Source: Pseudomonadota bacterium
GTDB lineage: Bacteria > Pseudomonadota > Alphaproteobacteria > Caulobacterales > Aquidulcibacteraceae
Reading direction: 5' to 3'
Assembly: GCA_023461135.1 (NCBI GenBank)
Contig: JAEWNX010000209.1
Coordinates: 1-5,897, forward strand
DNA length: 5,897 nt
Position numbers and translations under genes: made by a program
Notes under the pieces: generated by a model
Told to the model about the DNA's origin: nothing
What the model saw: only the letters and a program-made list of their open reading frames with translations
The model's database searches: none
Shown here: one piece after another, positions 1 through 5,339 of the stretch
Numbering within the stretch: the first letter of the stretch is position 1
Layout of the letters: every line of letters starts with the position of its first letter

Positions 1-1
1 C

Positions 2-187
2 GAAGAGGCGTGTCTACGCTTCTATGAGAACAAGCGCGCCGTTCGCACGCCGAGTTCGGAACAGGTGCGCCGGCCAATCAACGCGGCGGGGCTCGAGAGC
101 TGGCGTTCGTTCGAGCCGTGGCTGGGCCCGTTGAAGCGATCGCTCGGCCCGGTGCTTGACGCGTATCCGGACGCGCCGCCGCTCTAG
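2..187 (+). CDS. Sulfotransferase family protein, C-terminal fragment (5' end outside the window)
   Basis: An open frame runs in from the left edge to a TAG at 185-187, giving the last 61 residues of a larger protein. The fragment starts EEACLRFYENKRAVRT and continues through a QVRRPIN segment and a Trp/Phe-rich stretch (SWRSFEPWLGPL). This matches the C-terminal signature of bacterial TPR-sulfotransferases (Sulfotransfer_3, PF13469): a CLxFxxxKRxVRT helix, QVRxPI, then W-R-x-[FY]-E. The complete sulfotransferase at 3891-5336 ends in the same pattern (CLAFHRRTNAVKTAS, QVREPLY, RWRNYARQLEP), so the two are paralogues. The PAPS-binding P-loop and any TPR repeats must lie upstream, outside the window. 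The family transfers sulfate from PAPS to a hydroxyl acceptor; the acceptor here is unknown. Its stop codon overlaps that of the convergent gene at 184-1581, so no room is left for a dedicated terminator. Confidence 0.85.
   Translation, partial: EEACLRFYENKRAVRTPSSEQVRRPINAAGLESWRSFEPWLGPLKRSLGPVLDAYPDAPPL
184..187. other. Shared CTAG stop palindrome of two convergent genes
   Basis: The + strand gene ends with TAG at 185-187. The - strand gene ends with TAG read from 186 down to 184. The four bases CTAG are palindromic, so each strand reads its own amber stop from the same site, giving a 4-bp tail-to-tail overlap. Confidence 0.9.
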
Positions 188-1581
188 CTCGCGGTCGCCG
201 GCGCCAGATCGAAAGCGATGGTGAGGCGCGTTGCGTCGTCGGCGAAGGGCACGGTGCCGTGCCACATGTACGACGGAAAGAGCACGAGCTTGCCGGGCGC
301 GGGTTCGACAAAGTGCTCGGCGGCAAGGGCAGGTGTGGTGCGAATGCCTGGCTCGCCAAATTTGAGCCAGCCTTCCTTCCCGGAGAGATGGGCCGGCACT
401 TCGATGTAGCAGGCCGACGAGAGCCAGCCTTGCGGATGGACGTGGTCAATGTGGAAGCCGCCGGCGCGCAGACGGATCGACCACATGCCTTGATACGCGT
501 AGCCGCCGCGATTGCGTGCGGAGACGGGATTGTCGGCGCGGCCCAGCTTGGCGATGTGGCGCTTGATGGGGCCCGCGAGCGCGCTGGGCAGCGCCCGGAT
601 GGCGGGATGATCGTTGTGAAGGATGTCAGGCGCCTGGCTGCCGTGGCGCACCGATTGGTGAAACGGGTGCGTCGTGAAGGCATGCGCCTGCTTCAACGCG
701 GGCGCGAGGTCGGTGAGGTAGGCGTTGAGATCGGCCCAGCCGTTCGGCGTGTCGATCAAACTCGCGGAGACCAAGTTGCCGTAATCGTAAAGCGTGCGAT
801 AGCGCGGATCGCCGAGCATGCGCCACGCGGTGGCTTGCAGCGCGATGGCGTGCTGATCGTTTGGAGCGCGCCGGCGAAGCTCTTCACAGAGCACGGCGGC
901 GCGGGCGGCGTCGCCGGTGAGAAGCAGGGCGCAGATGAGCGTCACCTTCACCACCGGTTCGAGCGGCGCGAGCTGGGCTGCGCGCTCTGCGAACGATACC
1001 GCCGCCGCCGCATCTCCAAGCTCTGACGCCATTTGCGCAGCGGTGGCGACGATCGCCAGGTCGTTTGGCTCCCGCTCGGCGGCGAAGGAAAGAAAAGCGA
1101 AGGCGCCTTGGACGTCGCCGGCATATTGCAGCACGCGCGCTTTGACGACGATCAGTCCGGAGTCCGGCGTCGCCGCGATCGCCTTGTCCAGTTCGGCGAG
1201 CGCGACATGGACATCCGCCGTGCGCATCCAGCGGAGCTGAGCCAATTCCTTGTGCGCATCGCAAAGCGTGGGCCGCCGGCGGATGGCTTCCACGAATGCG
1301 GCCTCGGCTTCGTCGAAGCGCGACAACGATTGGGCGCAGCGCGCCAGGACGAGCCAGCTTTCCGGCGCGTCGATGCCTTTGGCGAAGGCGCGGCGGATGT
1401 GCGTCTCGGCCTCTCGCCAGCGGCCAGCCGTACCCAGGGCGCCGGCGAGATTGTGCTCGGCCACTGCGCTTTTCGGCGTCAGTGCGACGATGCGGCGCTG
1501 GACGTCGATGGCCTCGTCGAGCTTGCCCGCCGCCTTGAGCGCGGCCGCCTCTGAGGCGAGTCTCTTGGGGTCGAGTGTCAT
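184..1581 (-). CDS. TPR-repeat protein with C-terminal putative 2OG-Fe(II) oxygenase domain
   Basis: This 465-residue protein has two parts. Residues about 5-245 are helical TPR-like repeats (for example AGKLDEAIDVQRRIVALTP at 18-36, RFDEAEAAFVEAIRRRP at 88-104, GDAARAAVLCEELRRRAP at 223-240). Residues about 295-460 resemble the putative 2OG-Fe(II) oxygenase family (PF13759 type). A HPFHQSVRHGSQ segment (305-316) precedes the core strand GGFHIDHVHPQGWLSS (374-389), with H377, D379, H380 and H382 as candidate iron ligands. The distal part KLVLFPSYMWHGTVPF (431-446) supplies H441, and R452 in RLTIAFDL is the likely 2-oxoglutarate anchor. No signal peptide is seen, so it is probably cytosolic; the TPRs probably bind a substrate or partner. 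The ATG at 1581-1579 is the first possible start, because an in-frame TAG lies 18 bases upstream (1599-1597). No clear Shine-Dalgarno precedes it. The substrate is unknown. Confidence 0.9.
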   Translation of the reverse strand: MTLDPKRLASEAAALKAAGKLDEAIDVQRRIVALTPKSAVAEHNLAGALGTAGRWREAETHIRRAFAKGIDAPESWLVLARCAQSLSRFDEAEAAFVEAIRRRPTLCDAHKELAQLRWMRTADVHVALAELDKAIAATPDSGLIVVKARVLQYAGDVQGAFAFLSFAAEREPNDLAIVATAAQMASELGDAAAAVSFAERAAQLAPLEPVVKVTLICALLLTGDAARAAVLCEELRRRAPNDQHAIALQATAWRMLGDPRYRTLYDYGNLVSASLIDTPNGWADLNAYLTDLAPALKQAHAFTTHPFHQSVRHGSQAPDILHNDHPAIRALPSALAGPIKRHIAKLGRADNPVSARNRGGYAYQGMWSIRLRAGGFHIDHVHPQGWLSSACYIEVPAHLSGKEGWLKFGEPGIRTTPALAAEHFVEPAPGKLVLFPSYMWHGTVPFADDATRLTIAFDLAPATAS

Positions 1582-1712
1582 CGTCGCGTGGGGAGGCTAC
1601 CGCACACGCGGCGAGTGTCCAGCCACGTCACCCTCGCGCCTACGTCAGCGGCTCGCCTTGCGGGGAGTCCGTGCTGAGGGGTACTCTCAGGGGTGGATTT
1701 TGGACCCTTTCG
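1582..1712. promoter_or_regulatory. Divergent intergenic region between the TPR-oxygenase gene and the three-gene operon
   Basis: These 131 bp are the only sizeable non-coding stretch and must hold, or lie next to, the start signals for both directions. The best + strand match I see is weak: TTGCGG at 1658-1663, an 18-base spacer, then TACTCT at 1682-1687. A direct repeat ACGTCA occurs at 1625-1630 and 1642-1647. No strong Shine-Dalgarno precedes either start codon and no convincing small ORF is present. The promoter role is inferred from gene layout, not from a strong motif. Confidence 0.5.
1674..1690. promoter_or_regulatory. Near-palindrome (possible operator or leader hairpin)
   Basis: CTGAGGG and CTCTCAG flank a GTA loop. 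The arms are 7 bases each and pair fully except for one G-T position. The site ends 22 bases before the ATG at 1713 and overlaps the weak candidate -10 element, which would suit an operator or a short leader hairpin. A palindrome of this length can occur by chance. Confidence 0.25.
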
Positions 1713-2711
1713 ATGAAATTGCAGACCCGATTCATCCAACTGCCCGTGCAGTATGACGCCGAGCTGTTGGCGCGGGAAATCGCGACCATTGCCGAGACCG
1801 AGTGGCTGCCGCACCCCGCTGGCTACGAAGGCAACGACTTCCTGCCGCTGATTTCGGCGCATGGCGACCCACACAATGAGGCGTTCGAAGGGCCGATGCG
1901 GCCGACACCTTTTCTGTCAGCCGCTCGCCCGTACCTCTTGGAGGTGCTGGGAAGCCTCGGGGCCGTGCTCGGGCGCACGCGGCTGATGCGCCTGTCAGGC
2001 CACGCCGAGGTCAACGAGCATGCGGACGTCAATTATTACTGGCGCGAGCGCATGCGGGTGCACATCCCGATCGTCACGCAGCCCACAGTGCGTTTTCATT
2101 GCGGTTCGGAAGTCGTGCACATGGCGGCGGGCGAGTGCTGGGTGTTCGACACCTGGAGCCTGCATCGCGTGATCAACGACCAGACGCATGCGCGTGTGCA
2201 TCTTGTCGCCGACACCGTGGGCGGCGACGGCCTGCTGCGCTTGCTGGCGACAGGCCGCACGCCGAGCGCCCCGACACCGCCGGGCTGGAGCGCACGCACG
2301 GTAGCGCCGACGGGCGCTGCGCCGACGCTGGAGTTCGAAACAGTGAACGTGCCAAAGGTGATGAGCCCGTGGGAGCTGCGGGAGCACATCAACTTCCTGC
2401 TGGCCGAAGCCGCGCCGCGGCAGCCGGTGGCGCTCGAGGTTGCGCGCGCCGCGTCGCCGTTCCTGCATCGCTGGCGCGCACTGTGGTCAGCGCACGGCGA
2501 AGCTGAAATTGCCTGGCCGCGCTATCGCGCGCTGCTCAACCAGTTCACGCGTGACCTAAGGGCCGCGCGCGCTGACGATCTGCTGCTGGTAAACGAGGTC
2601 GATTTCCTCACGACGCTACAGGCGATGGTGCTGAGCGTGGCGCTGGCTGACGCGCCGGGCGCCAAGCAAGCGGGGGAGCAGCGCATCGCGCCGGCGCGGA
2701 CAACAGCGTGA
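1713..2711 (+). CDS. Aspartyl/asparaginyl beta-hydroxylase-like 2OG-Fe(II) oxygenase with helical C-terminal extension
   Basis: This is a 332-residue protein, first gene of the + strand operon. Residues about 85-170 form the catalytic jelly-roll of the aspartyl/asparaginyl beta-hydroxylase family (PF05118). RLMRLSGHAEVNEHADVNYY (90-109) supplies H103-A-D105, a classical HxD iron pair. H117 lies in RVHIPI, the distal ligand H151 in CWVFDTWSLHRVIN, and R161 ten residues later is the expected 2-oxoglutarate-binding arginine. Residues about 170-332 are an extension I do not recognise, largely predicted helix with a Pro-rich linker (184-200). I chose ATG 1713 because conserved-looking sequence begins there; the frame is open back to 1575, but that part is low-complexity and reaches into the divergent gene. 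The Shine-Dalgarno is weak. The stop overlaps the next start by 4 bases (GTGA). The substrate is unknown; 2OG-dependent hydroxylation is inferred from the motif. Confidence 0.85.
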   Translation: MKLQTRFIQLPVQYDAELLAREIATIAETEWLPHPAGYEGNDFLPLISAHGDPHNEAFEGPMRPTPFLSAARPYLLEVLGSLGAVLGRTRLMRLSGHAEVNEHADVNYYWRERMRVHIPIVTQPTVRFHCGSEVVHMAAGECWVFDTWSLHRVINDQTHARVHLVADTVGGDGLLRLLATGRTPSAPTPPGWSARTVAPTGAAPTLEFETVNVPKVMSPWELREHINFLLAEAAPRQPVALEVARAASPFLHRWRALWSAHGEAEIAWPRYRALLNQFTRDLRAARADDLLLVNEVDFLTTLQAMVLSVALADAPGAKQAGEQRIAPARTTA

Positions 2712-3883
2712 GCACGCAGAGCGCCTCCATCGACGCTGCGGCCCTGACGCAAGCGGCGTACGCGGCACTCTCGAAGGGCGAAGCGGCGCAGGCGCGCGAT
2801 CTCCTGGATCAGGTTGTCAGCGCCGACCGCGCGGATGCGTCGGTATGGCTCGCGTTGGCGCATGCGCGCGGAGTGCTTGGGGATGATGCCGGGCGTGGCG
2901 CCGCGATCGACCGGGCCTTGTCGCTGGAGCCGAACGATCTGCGCGCGCTCATCGCGAAAGGCGATCACATGGCGGGTGCAGGCGACATGCGCGGCGCCTC
3001 GGCCTTCTATGCGGCGGCGCTGCAATACATGCCGCGGTTCAAGTCACTGCCGCCGCACCTGCAAGAGGGCCTGCGCCGCGCCCAGGCGGCGAACCAGCAG
3101 CTCGTGCGCGAGCTTGAGGATTTCGTGCGCGGCAAACTGGGCGAAAACGGCGTCGGGGCGGAGAGCGCACCGCCGCGCTTTCGCAGCGCCGTGGATATTC
3201 TGTTCGGCAAGAAGCGCGCTTACGTGCAGGAGCCACGCTATCTTTATTATCCGGAGCTGCCGCAGATTCAGTTCTACGAGCACAATGCTTTTCCGTGGCT
3301 AGGTGACGTCGAGGACGCGACGGCGGAGATTTGCACCGAGTTGCGCGCCGTCATCGGGAGCGAGTTCAAACCGTACGTGACGCAAGCAGCGGGGCGTCCG
3401 CAGCAAAGCCAAGCAGGCTTGGCGGGCTCTTCGGATTGGAGCGCCTACTTTCTTTTCAAGGACGGCGCCGAGCAGACCGGCGCGAGCAAGTGTCCGCGTA
3501 CGCTGGCGGCGCTCGAGGCGGCGCCGCTGACGCGCATCCCGAAGCGGTCGCCCTCGATCCTGTTCTCCAAGCTGGCGGCCGGCGCGCACATCCCGCCGCA
3601 TACAGGCATGCTCAACGCGCGTCTCATCGTACACCTGCCGCTTATCGTGCCGCCGGGTTGCGAATTCCGCGTCGGCAACGATGTGCGCGCCTGGAAGGAA
3701 GGTCAGGCCTGGGTGTTCGACGATACGATCGAGCATGAAGCCTGGAACAGGAGCAGCGAAGATCGCTACATCCTCATCTTCGACATATGGCGCCCGGAAT
3801 TGAGCGAGGAGGAGCGGGCAAGCATCGCAGCGCTGTGCCAGGCCATCGACGCTTACCGCGGAAACGTCTCGTGGGACGCGTGA
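2708..3883 (+). CDS. TPR-aspartyl/asparaginyl beta-hydroxylase (AspH-like, two-histidine centre)
   Basis: This 391-residue protein has TPR-like helices at about 12-110, a linker, and an aspartyl/asparaginyl beta-hydroxylase domain (PF05118) at about 170-370. Key residues follow human AspH closely. HIPPHTG (294-300) gives H298, with G300 where most 2OG oxygenases have Asp/Glu. Next come H309 in RLIVHLPL, then WVFDDTIEHEAWN (335-347) with the second ligand H343, and R353 ten residues later for 2-oxoglutarate. The domain closes with IFDIWRPELS (358-366 region), like VDVWHPELT in human AspH. Human AspH is known to bind iron through two histidines only. The TPR-plus-catalytic order also resembles it, but no membrane anchor or signal peptide is present, so it is probably cytosolic. 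The start is GTG 2708, overlapping the previous stop as GTGA without a nearby Shine-Dalgarno, which implies translational coupling. Substrate unknown; closely related to the protein at 5340-5897. Confidence 0.92.
   Translation: MSTQSASIDAAALTQAAYAALSKGEAAQARDLLDQVVSADRADASVWLALAHARGVLGDDAGRGAAIDRALSLEPNDLRALIAKGDHMAGAGDMRGASAFYAAALQYMPRFKSLPPHLQEGLRRAQAANQQLVRELEDFVRGKLGENGVGAESAPPRFRSAVDILFGKKRAYVQEPRYLYYPELPQIQFYEHNAFPWLGDVEDATAEICTELRAVIGSEFKPYVTQAAGRPQQSQAGLAGSSDWSAYFLFKDGAEQTGASKCPRTLAALEAAPLTRIPKRSPSILFSKLAAGAHIPPHTGMLNARLIVHLPLIVPPGCEFRVGNDVRAWKEGQAWVFDDTIEHEAWNRSSEDRYILIFDIWRPELSEEERASIAALCQAIDAYRGNVSWDA
3707..3748 (+). repeat. Inverted paralogous segment, copy 1 (AspH distal-His motif)
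   Basis: These 42 bases encode AWVFDDTIEHEAWN of the TPR-AspH gene. They match the reverse complement of 5484-5525 at 39 of 42 positions, and the three differences (Asp, Glu and His third positions) are all silent. The similarity comes from gene paralogy; it is listed because the two copies lie in inverted orientation around the sulfotransferase gene. Confidence 0.7.
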
Positions 3884-3890
3884 GGGCGGC

Positions 3891-5336
3891 TTGAATCCGG
3901 ATCTGCTCCGGGACGCGGCGCGGTTGCGCGAAGAGGGGCGTCATGCCGAGGCGGAGGCGGCGTATCGGCGTGTGCTCGCGCTCGATCCCGACCAGCCCAC
4001 GTGCTGGTACAATCTGGGTTTCGTGCAGCGCATGCAGGGGCGCTTCGAGGAAGCGCTCGCGTCCTATGACGAAGCTCTGAAACGCGGCGTCAGCGAGCCC
4101 GAGGAAGTTCATCTCAACCGCGCGGTAATCTACGCCGATCATCTGCGGCGCGAGGACAAGGCGGAGCGCGAACTCAACGCGGCGCTGACGGTCAACCGGA
4201 ATTACGCGCCGGCGCTGTTTAATCTGGCGAACCTCAAGGAAGACCGCGGCCATCGCGCCGACGCTATGGCGTTCTACGAGCGCGTGCTGGAGATCGCGCC
4301 GCGTGCGTACGAAGCGTTGGCGCGATTGGCGCAGATAACGCCTGTCGCTTCGGCGGACGATGCGATGGTGAAGCGCGTGCGGGCTGCGCTCGCCGCGCAG
4401 AACGTTAGCCTTGCGGAGCAGGCGAGCCTCGGCTTTGCGCTGGGCCGCATGCTCGATCAAGCCGGCGCATATGATGCGGCGTTCGATGCTTACGTCGAGG
4501 CCAATCGCACGAGCCGTGGCAGCGCCGGCGGAAGAGCACTCTACGATCGGGAAGCCGAAGAGGCGCTGACCGATGCGATAATCGGCGCCTTTCCCGCGAC
4601 AGCGCCTGCCGTGAGCAGCGAAGGCCGGGCCCCGATCTTCATTTGCGGCATGTTCCGCTCGGGCTCCACCTTGACGGAGCAAGTGCTGGCCGGCCATCCG
4701 CGCGTCACGGCGGGGGGCGAACTCGACCTGCTGCCTGCGATGGCGCGCGAGATCGGATTTCCGGCCGGCATGCGGGATATTAGCGACGAGACGCTGCAGC
4801 AGCTTGCGTATGGCTATCGCGAGCGGTTGGCGAGACTGTTTCCCAAGGCTGAGTACGTCACCGACAAGCGGCCCGACAATTTCCGTTATATCGGCTTGAT
4901 CAAGCGGCTGTTTCCAAACGCGAAGATCGTGCACACGACGCGTTACCCGCTCGACAACGTGCTCTCCGTGTATTTCCTGCATCTCGATCACAGCATGGGC
5001 TATGCGCTCGATTTGTCGGACGCGGCCCATCACTATCGCGAGTACCGGCGCCTGATGGATCATTGGAAGGCGCTCTATGGCGAGGACGTCATCGACTTCG
5101 AGTACGATGCGTTCGTGCGCGCGCCGCATCCCACGGCCGAACGGCTGCTCTCGCAGCTTGGGTTGGAGTGGAGCGAAGAATGCCTCGCCTTCCATCGCCG
5201 CACCAATGCTGTGAAGACGGCGAGCGTCTGGCAAGTACGCGAACCGCTTTATCAGCGCGCGTCCGGCCGCTGGCGGAATTATGCGCGCCAGCTCGAGCCA
5301 GTGCGCCAAACACTGTCGGACTTGATCCAAGAGTGA
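3891..5336 (+). CDS. TPR-repeat sulfotransferase
   Basis: This complete 481-residue protein has about four TPR motifs at 5-138 (for example GRHAEAEAAYRRVLALDP at 16-33, GRFEEALASYDEALKRG at 50-66, GHRADAMAFYERVLEIAP at 120-137), a connecting region, and a sulfotransferase domain (Sulfotransfer_3, PF13469) at about 247-481. The 5'-phosphosulfate loop is ICGMFRSGSTLTEQ (251-264). E277 in GGELDLLP is the likely catalytic base by analogy with tyrosylprotein sulfotransferases, and TDKRPDNF (324-331) holds K326. The 3'-phosphate site is HTTRYPLDNVLSVYF (348-362), with R351 and S359 eight residues apart as expected. It transfers sulfate from PAPS to an unknown hydroxyl acceptor, probably in the cytosol since no signal peptide is seen. 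TTG 3891 starts 7 bases after the previous stop, with GAGGG (3882-3886) as a plausible ribosome site; no better in-frame start is nearby. Third gene of the operon. Confidence 0.93.
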   Translation: MNPDLLRDAARLREEGRHAEAEAAYRRVLALDPDQPTCWYNLGFVQRMQGRFEEALASYDEALKRGVSEPEEVHLNRAVIYADHLRREDKAERELNAALTVNRNYAPALFNLANLKEDRGHRADAMAFYERVLEIAPRAYEALARLAQITPVASADDAMVKRVRAALAAQNVSLAEQASLGFALGRMLDQAGAYDAAFDAYVEANRTSRGSAGGRALYDREAEEALTDAIIGAFPATAPAVSSEGRAPIFICGMFRSGSTLTEQVLAGHPRVTAGGELDLLPAMAREIGFPAGMRDISDETLQQLAYGYRERLARLFPKAEYVTDKRPDNFRYIGLIKRLFPNAKIVHTTRYPLDNVLSVYFLHLDHSMGYALDLSDAAHHYREYRRLMDHWKALYGEDVIDFEYDAFVRAPHPTAERLLSQLGLEWSEECLAFHRRTNAVKTASVWQVREPLYQRASGRWRNYARQLEPVRQTLSDLIQE

Positions 5337-5339
5337 CGT

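Noticed and set aside
259..1026. 255-codon open frame on the + strand opposite the oxygenase domain
   Set aside because: It mirrors the oxygenase gene, whose catalytic motifs are intact on the other strand. The translation resembles no family.
1033..1554. 173-codon open frame on the + strand inside the TPR-oxygenase gene
   Set aside because: Antisense to the TPR region, with Arg-rich, low-complexity translation and no domain.
1575..1712. N-terminal extension of the first operon gene (46 extra codons)
   Set aside because: The extension overlaps the start of the divergent gene, is compositionally unlike the rest of the protein, and would consume the whole promoter region. ATG 1713 is preferred.
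1582..1712. Small precursor peptide or RNA gene in the intergenic region
   Set aside because: No short frame with a ribosome site and leader-like sequence was seen, and no strong promoter-terminator pair is present.
3774..5330. 518-codon open frame on the - strand, longer than the sulfotransferase gene it opposes
   Set aside because: It is antisense to a gene with clear TPR, PAPS-loop and 3'-phosphate motifs. Its translation is Arg/Ala/Gln-rich without recognisable domains, as expected for a mirror frame in GC-rich coding DNA.
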